Counted from the first letter of the stretch, positions 38,432 to 53,429 are shown. The stretch: 64,000 nucleotides of DNA from Neocallimastix lanati (nom. inval.) (GCA_016946835.1 JACVTC010000001.1:1745001-1809000); one strand, 5' to 3'. Notes: generated from the sequence alone by a model not told the origin. A program made the numbers and translations.

Positions 38432-38674
38432 AAGATCATCAACAACTATTAAATAGTAAACACTAACACCAAAGCATTTTATTGATATGGCTAAATTAAA
38501 AAATATACTAGCTTGTGGAAATGTTATCATTGATAATGAAAAGAATGATGAATTTCTTCCTGTATAAGTCGCACATCTTGTTAGTAACCATAAACCAAAT
38601 AGTACACCACAACCAAAAACAAGAATATTTAAAATACCAAAATATAAACCTACCGCTGCAAATGCAGCAGCAGG
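38432..38674 (-). pseudogene. Orphan exon of an AVT/SLC38-type amino-acid transporter (copy 2)
   Basis: Copy of 26177-26419 with the same open 81-codon frame and flanking splice signals; no difference seen by eye. No neighbouring exon of the transporter exists here either. Confidence 0.75.
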
Positions 38675-38681
38675 CTAATGA

Positions 38682-38726
<45 letters not shown>

Positions 38727-39936
38727 TTTTATAAATTATATCATATATAAATTTTATATCTCATAATATGAAAAATAAATAAAAAGTATAAAATAAAAAT
38801 ATAATAATATATTTGCAAAATAAAATTGTTAATATTTTATAGATTATTATTATTATTATTAATTAATTGAATTTAATATTATAATATAAAAATAATGTAA
38901 TAAAATTATTTATTATAAAATATATATATTTCAAATAATAAATATATCATTTAAAACAAAAGAATTAATAATAAATGATTTTTTAAATTTCTGTATTTAA
39001 TTTTTATTATTATTTATATATCTAAAAACAAATAATAATTATTTTCATTAAATGAAAAAGATGTTAACATTTATAGGATATGAAAAATAAAAAATATTTT
39101 AAAAAATATTTTAACATTTATAGGATATGAAAATAAAAAATATTTTAATTAAATATATATTAAAAAAGAGAATTTATATTTTATATTAAATGTATATTAA
39201 TACATGTTCTTAATTGATTTTATATTATTCGTTACCATTTTTTATTAATATAAATATAAATAAAGTTTTAGATATAATTAATAAAAGAAAAAATTCTGTA
39301 TCAGTAATAAACAAATGAATAAATTTTTCTGTTAATGTCAACATTTAAGTACATGTGCATTATATTTTATATTATTTAAGGAATTTTTTAATAAATATTT
39401 TTTGAAAAAGTTAACTGAAATACAATGAAAGATATTTTCATGGTAAAATAAAAAAAAAAATTTAATATTTAAAATATTGAAAAAAAAAAAAAAAAAAAAA
39501 ATAAATAAATAAGTAAAAAAATATTATATTTTATTATTATTTTATTTTACGGTTATGAATTTATTTACATAAGGCATTTAATGTTATTTATTTATGAATG
39601 ATAATTTCATGAAATATTATTGGCTAAAATAATGGATAAATTATATTATTTGTATTATTTGTGATATTTCCTGTAGTTTTACATATTAATGTAATGTATA
39701 TAATAAAATTGCTTATGGAATAGCATAGTAGTAATTATATTAAAATAAATAAGTATAATAAAGACTTCTCTTTTTTTATTATAAAAAAAAAACATATAAA
39801 TTAACTATTTTTTCCATTATAAGTTTAAAATTCAACCTCAAATAACAATAGAAAAAAAAAAAAAAAAAAAAGAAAATTAAACAGTTTAAATAAAAAATAT
39901 AATTTTCTATACATAAAAAATATTTTTTATAATAAA
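38675..39936. other. Upstream region of phosphate transporter copy 2
   Basis: Near-perfect copy of 26420-27673 with slightly longer homopolymer and (TA)n runs, so both transporter genes have essentially the same promoter. Confidence 0.7.
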
Positions 39937-41550
39937 ATGGATTCTTATTCATTAACATTAGTTTTCATAATTGGGCTAATTTTTGCTTTTATGGATGCGT
40001 TTGGAATCGGAGCTAATGATGTGGCTAATTCATTCTCTACTTCTGTAGCATCAAAATCGCTAACATTGAAACAGGCTTGTTTTATCGCGGTATTTACTGA
40101 ATTTCTTGGTGCTCTCTTATTAGGTTCTCATACAGCTAAAACAATTCGTGATGGTATTGTTGATTTAAGTAAATTTCAAGGGAAACAAGATGCACTCATG
40201 GTTGGAATGATGTGTGCATTAATTGGTTCATCTACTTGGGTTTTAACAGCTTCAAAACTTGGATTTCCGGTCAGTACAACTCATTCTATTATTGGAGCTA
40301 CCATTGGTATTGGAATTGTCATTCATGGCTTTGGTGTAGTTAATTGGGGATGGGCTAACAAAGGTGTTCTTCAAATTATTACTTCATGGTTTTTAAGTCC
40401 ATTGGTCGCTGGTATCATTGGAGCCATCATCTATTGTTCTGTTAAGTATTTGGTATTGAAAAGAAAAACCCCATTTAAAAATGGACTTCGATTCATTCCT
40501 GTTTACTTCTTCATTACTGTTACTATCATTATTTTCTTTATTGTTTATAAAGGTACACCAGGTATAAATCTTACTTCACTCGGATTTCCAATTATTTTGG
40601 CTGTTACTTTAGGTATTGCCTTTATTGCTGTATTATTTGCTATTTTCTTTTACATTCCATGGGTAAAACGAATAATTATTAATCATGAAGATCTTAAATT
40701 CTACCATATTCCTTTCATTCATTTTATTGGAGAACATAAACATTTATCAGAAATAGCATTAGAATCGGGAATTCCAGAAAGTAAAATTGATATTATGAAT
40801 ATAAAGAAAAATAGTGATATTCATGAAGATATTATAAATTATTCTGCTAAAGACATTAGTAATAAAATGGAGAAAGAACAACCAAAGAATGAAGCAAATA
40901 AAAGTCTTTCTAAAAAATTAGGAGGTATTTTTACTCATGGAATCAACCAAGAAATTGCTGAATATAAAAATGATGAATATAAGGAAATGCATGATGCAGC
41001 TATTAAATATGATGATAATACTGAAGAATTATACTCCTTTCTTCAAATTCTCACTGCTTCTTTTGCATCTTTTGCTCATGGTTCTAATGATGTAGCTAAT
41101 GCGGTTGGTCCACTTACCACCATTTACTATATTTGGTGTACTGGTTTAAATCCAGATTCTACTCTTTCTATTCCTATTTGGATATTGATTTTATGTGCAG
41201 TTGCTATTGATTTAGGATTAATTACCTATGATTATCATGTAATGAGATCTCTTGGAAATAAAATTACATTATTGACGCCAACCAGAGGATTTAGTTCAGA
41301 ATTGAGTGCCTGTTTAACAGTTTTGACTTGTTCACGACTTTCACTTCCAGTTTCAACTACCCACTGTATCACAGGATCAACTACTGCGATTGGATTATGT
41401 AATGGTAATTTAAAATCAGTAAATTGGAAATTGTTATTATTCTGCGGATTCTCATGGATATTAACACTTCCAATTGCAGGAATTATTGCAGGAATTACTT
41501 TTAAACTATTATATCCAATTTTCATGTATTATAGTTCTGTTCCAAATTCT

Positions 41551-41556
<6 letters not shown>
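39937..41556 (+). CDS. PHO4-family inorganic phosphate transporter, 539 aa (copy 2)
   Basis: Paralogue of 27674-29293 with the same length, signature motifs and membrane layout. The two proteins differ at four residues: G285D, N306D, N323S and G432D (copy 1 to copy 2). I noticed one synonymous change (Ser277, TCA to TCG). All five changes are A/G transitions, and four lie within about 140 nt of the central cytoplasmic loop; G432D is near a membrane segment in the C-terminal half. The ORF is intact with a normal TAA followed by poly-A. Duplicated transporters with shared promoters would raise dosage; that is inference. Confidence 0.95.
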
Positions 41557-41588
<32 letters not shown>

Positions 41589-41940
41589 CAATAATCATTT
41601 AATAATATTCCTAATATCAATATATACTTAATATACTTAATGATACTTTAGTAATGAATAGAAAAAAAAATATAGTTATTGTAAATATATATAAATATAA
41701 TACTATTTATTAATTAAATTCCGTTTTAAATAGAAATTATCAAATTTAATTAATATTAATAATAAATAATAAATAATAAATAATAAATAACAAATAACAA
41801 ATAATAAATAATAAATAATAAAAAATAAATAATAAAAAATAAATAATAAATAAATAATAATAAATAATAAATAAATAATAATAAAATTATAAGAAATATT
41901 AACAATTGTTTCCATTAATTGTAAAACAATAAACTTTTAA

Positions 41941-42025
41941 ACTATAAATATTTTTTGAAAAAGTTAACTGAAATACAATGAAAAATATTTTCATGGTAAA
42001 ATAAAAAAAAAATTAAATATTTATT
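41941..42025. repeat. Fragment of a third copy of the duplicated unit
   Basis: The sequence after AAACTATA matches the promoter-proximal segment upstream of both transporter genes (27131-27200 and 39392-39460), including GAAAAAGTTAACTGAAATAC and TATTTTCATGGTAAAATAAA. It then diverges. Confidence 0.8.
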
Positions 42026-42452
42026 TTCAAAAATAATAAAAAAAAATAATTAAATTTTTATTTAAAAATAATAATAAAAAAATAATAATATAAAATTGCG
42101 AATTTAAAATTATTTTTGAAAAATTTTTAAAGATAATTAAAAAATAATTTACAATTATAAAAATTTATGATAGAATATTAAAATAAATTTTATATTTTTA
42201 TACATTTTTTTTATTTTTTTTTAGAAAATTTTTTAAAAATTAATTGTAAAAAAATGAAGTTATAAAATTTATTTAAAATTTATAATATATTCAATCTATA
42301 AAAATTATATAATTAAATATTGGATAATTTATAAAATAAATCATTTGTATATTCAGAGAAATATATTAAAAATTTTAATTTATATAATTTTAAATAAATA
42401 TATAAAATATTTCAATCCACACTATAAAATGAATATTTTTTTTTTCCTTTTT

Positions 42453-42489
<37 letters not shown>

Positions 42490-42831
42490 ATACATTTTAC
42501 AGTTAATATATATATAAAAAAAATAAAGTCTTTTATATTATTCAATAATATTTATTACATACATAAATAAGCAATGAGTATTAAAATGTAATTTTAAAAA
42601 AAAAAAATAACGAAAAATTCATTAATTTTTAATTATAAGAGATATAAGAATTTCTTAAATAAGTTTTAACAATATTTCGTCTTTAATAAATATTTTACTG
42701 AAAGCTATACGAATAAAAGTATATGATATATGTATTACATTTTACTTATCATATAAGGTTACATAAACAAGATGAAATTTATGAAATGTTTTTTATTTAA
42801 TTTTAAATTTTATTTTACATTTGATTTATTA

Positions 42832-42868
<37 letters not shown>

Positions 42869-44137
42869 ATTGTTTTTTATACAAATAATATTATATTTAA
42901 TAATTATAGGTAAAAAGCTATCAATTATCATTTTATTATATATATCATATTATCAAGAATAGTTAATAAATATTATAGTATCAAATAAAATATACTAAAA
43001 CATTTATATTTTCTATCTTATTAATATGCAGTATATCTTCAGTAAAAAATAAAAAAAAAAAAAATATTAATTCAAAATTTATTTTATAATTTTTTAAGTT
43101 CAAAAATTAATTCAAATACATTGGGCATTAATAATATTTTTTGTATAAAAAAAAAAGATAATTAGGTATGTTTATATAAATTAGTTCTTTATGTTCAAGG
43201 ATTTCAAATATTTTCATATAATTTTAATTAATATAAAAACAAAATGTAACAATATTTTATTTCTTTATTCTGATTTCTTTATTTAATATAATATATATTT
43301 GTTAAAAAAAAAAAAAAAAAATAATGATTATTAGCCAATATGATAATAATATCAAAAATTATCTTTTAAATATCAGTTTTAATAAGAAGGGAATGATTTT
43401 AAAAAAATTAATAAATAAATAAATAAATAAATAAAAGAGAGAGAAAATTAATATATTTAGATATTAGATTTATATACCTATATTAATATTAATAATTAAA
43501 ATTAATTCCATCAGAAAAAATATAAATATATTCATTATATAATTTTATCTTTTAAACAATTTTTTTTTTTTTTTTTTTTTTTTTTGATAAAACTGTTTAT
43601 TTATAAATGTGATTTAATATAATAATTTTTTTTACTAAATATTATAATATTTAAATCGATTAGGCTATATTTTAAAAAAATTAATTTTAAGGAATTAACT
43701 TCTTCGGAAGTTTGAATAATTACTGATTTTAAAGGAAATATTATCATTTCATAATTATTATCTATTAATTTATCTTGTATATTCGTTATTACATTAATAA
43801 ATAAATATTCAATAGGCTTTTTAAATATGTAATACAAAATAAATGTGTTTTTCATTAGAGATTATGAAATTCTTACAATTGAATATCATCTAAATTGAAG
43901 TATATATATATAAAGCAATATAGATATATTTATATATTAAAAAAACATTTTATAAAATTGATATTTGTAATGTTTCACTATTAATATAATTTATAACCGC
44001 TAAAATCCAATATACTGAATCTATTTTAACTTACAAAATTAATATATATTATTGAAGATTTTACACTTATTGATTATATGGCCATTAATTATATGAAATA
44101 AATTTTATTAACATAAAAAAAAAAGATTCCTAATTTT

Positions 44138-44300
44138 TTTTTTTTTTATTTCGGGTGTTGTGTATCGCCCTTATTTTCAGTCCCCTCCCCTCAAGGACAT
44201 GGGAATATTGTGGTAGTCATAACATTTATGTATGCTTTTCGTATAGGCAGATTATGAGTATCAGTAAGATATTCTCAAAATAAAATATTTTTTCGTTTTT
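44138..44300 (-). mobile_element. SINE-like poly(A) retroposon, family 2, copy A
   Basis: About 150 bp of relatively GC-rich sequence preceded on the plus strand by poly-T, that is an A tail on the minus strand. It aligns by eye with 52227-52380: TCAGTCCCCTCCCC against CCAGCCCTCTCCCCC, then GGGAATATTGTGGTAGTCA against AGGAATGTTGTAGTAATCA. A clean target duplication could not be defined. Confidence 0.55.
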
Positions 44301-44901
44301 AAGATTACGAGTGTTTTACGACGATAAGCAAGTTGTTTCACTTTAATTTCATTTTAATTTTAAGACCATTTTTTTTTTTTTTTTTTTTTTTTGGTTTTAA
44401 TTAAAAATTAGATAAAATTTTCCCCTATAAAAGGAATAAACTTTTTAAGAATGATTCTTAAGAATTTATAATTAATATATCACGTGTAACATGTGAAATA
44501 TTTTGTTTATGTTTAAAATGTATAAAAAGATTTATTAATAAATAAGACATGTTTTGAAATATTTATGGATGATTAATTAAATTTAATAGTTAATTAAGAT
44601 AAGTATTTTTTTTTTTTTTTTTATAAAAAAAAGATTTATATATATTATTGAATATATATTACATATTATAATTTATTGATCAATATTTAAGTTAATTAGA
44701 TCATTTTTCAAAATAATTAATTCGACTCAACTGTATTATTCTCTATTTATAGTAAATTATTGTATTTATAAAATAATAATCATTAAAATTATTGTTAATA
44801 TTACAATTTTAAATATATAAAATATATTAATAATTCTCAAAAGTAAAAAAAAGAAATAAAGGAATATATGACAATCTCAAATGTTAAAAATGAATATATA
44901 A

Positions 44902-45102
<201 letters not shown>

Positions 45103-45897
45103 TATTAAAAACACAATCTTTTATTATTATTATCATTATTATTATTTTGTATTATTGAATTAAACTTTTTTAATTATTAATTAGAATTGAGATGGATTTT
45201 TAATTAGTACAATTTAATGGTTTATTTTATTGTAAATTGTCATGATTCATCATCAATACTATAATTAATTTTTATCTAGTATCTTCAATTTAAAAATCTA
45301 TATTATAATAAATTTTTTTTATCAAAATTATTTTATTTTATTATTATTATTTTTTTTTAAAAAGTATTTAAATAATTTTTATAAAAAAATAAAAAAAAAG
45401 TAAATAAAAGAAAAATATTTAATAAGAAAAATTAAAAAAGAAAAAAAGATAGACAAGAAAAAATATATTAAATAAATAAAAATAAATAAATAAAAAGAAA
45501 AATAAATATATAAATAAAAAAGTAAATATTTTCTTAACATTATAAATTATTTAAATCAAATAAATTACCTTTTATTTAAATTTATTAAAAAGATTATATT
45601 ATATATGGAATAGTTAATATAATTGAAATTGATATTTTATAATATAAATATTGTAACGAAATCAATTTAAACACAAAACTCCTAATTCAATAAAATAATT
45701 TTATGATTTAGTAGTATTCATATATCTATTTATTCATAAATAAATTAATTTCAAATGACATAATTTCTTAAGATAAATAAATATATTTATTTATTTATTT
45801 TATAAAAACATTATGAAGTAATGTTTTTATTTGCTTTTTGATAATTCTTTACTAACAATTATTATTTTTTTTTTAATAACATAGTAATCAAAAGGAA

Positions 45898-48033
45898 ATG
45901 CGTTCATCAATACTTAAGTTATCACTTTCAACATTAGCTTTATTAGCCGGTAAAACCTTTGCTGATGCATCATACAACTTAAAAAGTCATTCACTCGCTC
46001 CACCATATATTAGTAAATTTCAAATATTTAATCTTCATCATATATAGATTCATCATAATATAATAACTGTATAATTATAATATTATAATATAATATTAAA
46101 GATTTATTTCTATTATTAGTAAATAATTTTGAAATAAATAATAATTCAAAATTTTTAATAGCTATTAAATAAAATATATTATAATAATTTATATATCTAT
46201 TTATTTATTGAATTTTAAAATAATTAAAAAAATGTAAATTAAAAAAATATTTAAATACCTCGGTTAAAAACATTATTTAATCTAATTTAAATTTATAACT
46301 TCTGTTTTATTATTTTTAAAATGTTTTTTATTAAACTTTTTACAAAAATACAGCTGATGGTTTATATAATAGGTAATATATAATAGACAATTTATATATA
46401 AGTATATTTAATATAAAAAGATTTTCTTAAAAGAAAAGAATATAAAAATAAAATAAAATAAAATAATAAAAAAAAAGCTTGATGAAAATATAATATGTTA
46501 AATAGTGTCTATATAATAATTTATGAAAAATGAATATCATAATTATATAATAAATTAGATGGTGGGATTTTGGGGGTTCTGCAGTTGTTGAAATCAACAA
46601 ATATGTTCGTTTAACTTCAAATCAAAATTCTCAACAAGGTTGGTTATGGAGTAGAGCTCCACTTACAGCTCAAAACTGGGAAATTGAATTTGAATTCAGA
46701 GTAAGTATAATAAATTTGAAGAAACAAAATGAAAAATAATAAAATGAAATATTAAACAGTAAATCAATAATATATATTATTAACAAAAAAATTTTTTTTC
46801 TTTGTTGAATTAATTTAGGTTGGTGAAATTAATGGTAAAGATCATCTTTTTGGAGATGGTTTTGCCTTTTTCTATGCGTCTGAAAGAGCTACACTTGGTC
46901 CAGTTTTCGGAAGTAAGGATTACTTCAATGGTTTAGGTGTCTTTTTTGGTAAATATTTATTTGAAGATTTATTATAGAAATAAAATACATATATATATAT
47001 ATTTTAAATTACCAAAATTTATCTAATGTAAATATATATGCATTTGTTAAATAATTACTTTTAATATGTATGTATTCTTAATAAAAGATACTTATCCAAA
47101 TTCTAGACATAAGTTTTCCTTCCCAAGAGTTATGCCAATGATTGGTGATGGTAAAACATCTGTAAGTATTTTATCATTAACGCTATTGTATAACGAATTA
47201 TTAATATAAATATTAATAATTAATTATGCATTAATTATATATTAGTATGATAGTGAACATGATGGTGATGCAAACAATATGATGCTTGGTTGTTCTGCTG
47301 ATTTCGTAAGTGCTTTTATTATTTATTATTTACTAGTATATATATATAGAGAGGAAATGAATAATAATTAACTTTTTCATAAAAATAAATATATTAAAAT
47401 AAATACAGCGTGACAAGAAATTCCCAACTAAAGCTCTTATCAGATATAAGAAAGGGGAATATGTTGAAGTACATAATATCAATAAAAATATATAATTATA
47501 AAATTATAAAAAATTTACATATAATTGTTAGAAAGTATAATTAATTATCATATTTTAAATAGGTTTTATTACAAATTAAGAATGATCAAACTTACCAAAC
47601 ATGCTTTACTGTTCAAAATGTTACTTTACCAACTATCGGTTACATTGGTTTTACTTCCAACACTGGTGATGCTTATGATATTCATGATATTCTTTCAGTC
47701 GAAACCAAGGGTTTCATTATTGTAGGTTTCATATATAAATATATATATATATTTAATATTTTTTAATAAATCCTATTTAATTTAATAAAAACTAATATCT
47801 CTTTATATATATGGTTGATAAAATAGCCAAGTAAAAGAGTTAGAAAGAACCAACCACCACAACCTCAAAATTCCCATCATGGTATTCACAGCCAATATAA
47901 TAATCAAGAAGAAACTGGATTTGGTTTCTTATTCTGGTTAATAGTCATTAGTGTTATACTTGGTATTGGTTATGTTGTTTACACTAAGAAAATAGCAAAC
48001 AACAATAGAAAAGATAATGCTAAATTATTTTAG
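45898..48033 (+). CDS. L-type lectin cargo receptor (VIP36/ERGIC-53/Emp47 family), 9 exons, 321 aa
   Basis: Single-pass cargo receptor of the early secretory pathway that binds high-mannose glycoproteins. Proposed exons: 45898-46012, 46354-46372 (19 nt), 46559-46700, 46819-46948, 47088-47161, 47246-47305, 47409-47468, 47563-47721 and 47827-48033. All are GT-AG and every phase joins. An N-terminal signal peptide ends near residue 23. The lectin domain contains RWWDFGGSAVV, GDGFAFFYASE (sugar-site Asp), FFDTYPN (Asn), DGDANNMMLGCSADFR and GDAYDIHDILS (ligand His). Cys in GCSADF and QTCFTV form the family's disulfide. A membrane segment (LFWLIVISVILGIGYVVY, about residues 285-302) is followed by a short cytosolic tail ending KLF, without a KKxx motif. 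The missing coiled-coil stalk makes it closer to VIP36 than to ERGIC-53. It fits well with YIF1 next door. Confidence 0.92.
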
Positions 48034-49246
<1,213 letters not shown>

Positions 49247-49840
49247 ATGGATAACCAATATCAACAATGGCAGCAATCACAACCTGCTTATTCATTTATT
49301 CATTCTCCGCAACCACAGAGAATGCAATCCAATAATTACGATCCCTATCAACAGCAACAATCTTTCCAACAACAACAAACTGAAAATATGAATCAATCTT
49401 TTCAGCAATCACAGCATTCTCAACAACCAGCCATGAATAATGGATACTTCCAAGTACCAAATCAACCGAACATGCAATATCAACAAAATAATAATAATTT
49501 TATGGGTGGGAATAATCAATCATTTGACCAACAAAATCAAGAACATAAACCATTCCAAAATTTTCTTGGTAATAATTTTTTAAATGATCCTACTACTCAA
49601 CTGGGTTTCCAAATCGGTCAAAAAGCTTTTGAATCAGGAGCTGAAATTGTCAATCAAAATGTAAGATGGATTAACAATTTTAAATAATAATGATAATACA
49701 TAAAAATAAAATTACATATATTATATTAATGGGAAAGATGAAATAAAATAAAATACTAAATAAGTAGCATTGTATAAAAAAAATTTTTTTTTTCAAAATA
49801 TAAATTTTCCCTTTTCAATGTTAAGGAACAATTATTTATT

Positions 49841-49880
<40 letters not shown>

Positions 49881-50816
49881 AAGAAATCATTAAGTTTTTA
49901 TATAAACATTAACCAACTTTTTATAAATATACAATATATTTTATTATCGTATAATTTATAGTTAAATCGTTGGTTTAATCCACAAAGTTTGAAGAAATAT
50001 TTTGATGTTACAAATTCATTTGTATTTAAAAAATGTGGTCTTGTATTATTTCCATTCCGTCATAAGGTTAACTATTATTCAATAATTATTATTAATTATG
50101 TATTGTTTGCTAAATTTGCAAATTAACTATTCAAAAATAAAAAAAAAAAAAAAAAAAAAAAAAAGGGAATAAGTCAAATAATAATAATAATAATTTTTTT
50201 AATTAAAAATTTTATATAGTCTTGGGCTAGAATAGGAAGACGCAATGAACAAACAGGAAAAATGGATTTCAGCTCTCCAAGAGAGGATATTAATTCACCT
50301 GATTTATATATTCCTGGTATATATTGATATTAACTTTAATTACAATAAATAATAAGACGTAATAATGATATTAATGCTAATATTGATATATAAATATATA
50401 TGTATAAATATATATGAAATTTGACATAAAATTAAATTATTAGTAATGTCATGTGTTACCTATATTATATTGTGTGCTATTACTATGACTACTGCAGGAG
50501 AGTAAGTTAATTAAAGAAATGATATAATAGCAATAATGATAAAAAGAATATTAAATAGATATTAACAATTATCATTAATATTCATTTTATTAATTCATTT
50601 ATTAATTATATAGATTTAATCCAGAAGTTCTTGGAGCGACTTCACTAAAAGTTTTCTCATTATTAGTTGGTGAAGTTTTACTTATGAAATTTATATGTTA
50701 CTTAATGAGTATTTCAGCAGATGTTGCTTTTCTTGATCTAATTGCATACTCTGGATATAAATTCGTTGGGTAAAGATAATTTTATATAAATTTAATTAAA
50801 AAATCTTTTATCTTTT

Positions 50817-50855
<39 letters not shown>

Positions 50856-50925
50856 TAAAATAAAAAAAAAATAAAAAAAAAAAAAAATCTTAAATGACTA
50901 TTCATTTATTTTAATTTAAATAATA

Positions 50926-50961
<36 letters not shown>

Positions 50962-51423
50962 ACAAATTATATAAAAAAAAATGAATAAAATGAAATATTT
51001 ATTTATATAGAGTTATTTTTGTTTCAATATTAAATCATCTTACTTCAAAAGTCATAACTTATTTAATATATACATATATTAGTCTAGCACTTGGATTCTT
51101 TATGGTAAATTTTAACAATTTATTTAATTATTTTTATATATTTATATATATTTATTTATTTATTAATTTATATTTATTTATATATATATTTATTTATTTA
51201 TACTTATTATTTTGTTATAATTATTATTATTATAATTTAATAATCTTTATTAAATTTATAAATATATAATCAATAATATTAATTAAAATAGTTAAGATCA
51301 ATGAAGTATTTTGTTTTAACAGATCAATCATTATCAACAAATACTCAACGTAGAAATAAAATACATTTCCTTTTCTTTATTGCCTTAATGGAAATTGTTA
51401 TTTCATGGTTTTTAATTGTTTAA
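49247..51423 (+). CDS. YIF1: YIF1-family ER-Golgi membrane trafficking protein, 7 exons, 351 aa
   Basis: YIF1 partners YIP1 in COPII vesicle traffic between ER and Golgi. Proposed exons: 49247-49660, 49962-50066, 50220-50316, 50444-50501, 50614-50769, 51011-51104 and 51292-51423, with GT-AG ends and consistent phases. The first about 110 residues are Gln/Asn/Pro-rich and cytosolic. The conserved part follows: NRWFNPQSLKKYFDVTNSF, FPFRHKSW, EQTGKM, SPDLYIPVMSCVTYI, NPEVLGATSLKVF and DLIAYSGYKFVG. Together with five hydrophobic segments up to the C-terminus these are diagnostic of YIF1. Length is normal. The start is the only ATG in frame after the long A run. The Gln-rich head is a lineage feature. 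Confidence 0.93.
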
Positions 51424-51719
51424 ATTAATATTAGAAATATCTAATTTTAAATAATTATTAATAGATAGAATTGCAATTATAAAAAAAAAATAAAATAAAA
51501 TAAAATAAAATAATATAAAATAAAATAAAATAAAATAAAATAAAATAGAATTCTTAATATATATAATATATATAATGTTTAAATTTAATAATAATAGTAA
51601 TAATTAAATACTAATATTAAACCCCTCCAAAACAAAAAAAATATTTTATTTTATTTTATAAGATACAAAATTAATTACTTTTTCGTTAGTTAAGATAATA
51701 GCAATTAATTATTAAAATA

Positions 51720-51761
<42 letters not shown>

Positions 51762-52206
51762 TAATAAATAATAAAATTGAATAATTAAAATTAAATAAAA
51801 AAAAATGAAGAATAAGACATTTATTTTAATAATTATAACTAAATTTTGTTATTAATATTTTATAATTTTTATTTAGACAGAGAAAATGTAATAAAGCTCC
51901 TAAAGCATATAAATTAGGAGCATAGAAACATATTTTATAAGTCAACCTTGTTTAGAAGGAGGTTCAAATATTTTAATCGTGGTATTTTCAAATGTAATTT
52001 TAAATGATTATAAAAATAATAATATAAAATGTTATATTATTGAATATGTTAAATTTTTGGAATTAACGAAATTATATTAAAATATTTAATGTTTAATGTA
52101 AATAAAGATAAATAAATAAATAGTATGATATAAAGTATGTGTGTAATTATTTATTAGTAATTATATTAAATATTTTATTATAAATAAATATTACCTTTAA
52201 GAATAA
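51424..52206. other. Intergenic DNA
   Basis: AAAAT and TA repeats. A short coding-like snippet near 51880-51945 (CNKAPKAYKLGA with nearby stops) may be a relic but is too short to assign. Confidence 0.5.
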
Positions 52207-52400
52207 TTATTTTTTTTTTTTTTTTTTCATTTCCGGTGTGTACCGTCTTTGGTTCCAGCCCTCTCCCCCTCTTAGGAGCAATAGGAATGTTGTAGTAATC
52301 ACACACTTCCATAAAGGCTGAATTGTCCCTTCTAGACGATCTTACTGAGTGTTCAGCATTGGCGCTCTAACATGCATATTATTAGAAAGAATTTTTCTAG
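52207..52400 (-). mobile_element. SINE-like poly(A) retroposon, family 2, copy B
   Basis: Minus-strand element with an A tail (poly-T at 52210-52227) and a body richer in G+C than the surroundings (about 52228-52375), related to copy A at 44138-44300. The 3' part on the minus strand is purine-rich (GAGGGGGAGAGGGCTGG). I see no convincing tRNA-type promoter boxes, so it could equally be a LINE 3' end. Confidence 0.55.
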
Positions 52401-52944
52401 AATAAAAAGATTAATATATTAATTATATTTGTTATTTATCCTATTATAAATTATTATTATTATTATTATTATTATTATGTTTTATTGATATATTCTTTAA
52501 TAATATTAAATTTAATCATTATACTAAATGATAATAATCAGATATAACTATCATTAATTGAGTCTATCTTTATTTGTAAAATTATATAATTAATTGAATT
52601 TTAAAAAAAAAAAAAAAAAAATTTTTTTATAAAATATTTGAGTTGTTGAAAATTTAATTTTATATCACGTGACATATATGTTTTTTGAAATAAAGATGAT
52701 AGATATTTTAAAAATTATTATTGACAAAAAAATATAAATTTAATATTCAATAGTTATTATTAAATATACAAATATGCCAATACACATAAACCAATTTGTT
52801 TTATATCATTATATAATTAATAAAAGATTAATACTTTTTTTCATTAACAAAAATAAAAGATATCATTCATATAATATTTTCTAGATAAAAAATAAATATT
52901 TAACTAAATAATAATTAAATAAATTAACTTTAGTTGAATAAGAG

Positions 52945-53390
52945 TCACATTTTTATTAATAAATCAAAATAATACACTCTTCTTATAAAATAAGAATTAA
53001 CAAAATAAATATAAATTAAATTAAAAATAAAACAGAAAAATTTTATAATATTAATTTTATATTGGTAGTCCTTAAGCATGTCTGTGTAGTAAGAATTATC
53101 ATCAATAATATCAGTATACATCCACTCTTGCTTATAATCCTTACAAGATACCAAATACTGGTATTTATTTTGCTGTTTTCTAGAACCTAAGATATGAATT
53201 ATTGTCTTATCTCCCGTAGGAGCTGGTACCAAACTATTGGATAGTTCTAGAGCACTGACATGAATCACTGGGTATATGTTTGGATATGGAGAACAGCTAA
53301 TATCTAGCTCGTAATTTTTCTTTGTTTCGTCTACATCTATCACTTTGAAAGGACCGAATTTCCTGGCATATAAATTGTAAAAGGGTAGAG
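52945..53390 (-). pseudogene. Ty3/gypsy (chromovirus) integrase C-terminus with chromodomain, remnant
   Basis: The open minus-strand frame matches the C-terminal end of gypsy integrases: RKFGPFKVIDVDE (GPF/Y module), YPVIHVSALELSN (equivalent to HPVFHVSLL), then a chromodomain-like segment (HILGSRKQQNKYQYLV and KDYKQEWMYTDI). Everything upstream (gag, protease, RT, integrase core) is absent, and no LTR is recognised. The right edge adjoins a copia remnant on the opposite strand. The last about 30 codons are hydrophobic read-through into flanking AT-rich DNA. Confidence 0.8.
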
Positions 53391-53429
53391 CATAATAATT
53401 TTACTTATATTATTATTGGGGGATAATAA

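Larger units (their letters stand above)
31176..41940. repeat. Segmental duplication, copy 2, interrupted by a copia element
   Basis: 31176-31496 matches the beginning of copy 1 (the pseudogene 3' end and AAAT array). The match resumes at 37398 and runs through the minisatellite, transporter exon relic and phosphate transporter to 41940. The 5-bp duplicate AAATG on both sides of the copia element shows that copy 2 was intact before insertion. Confidence 0.9.
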
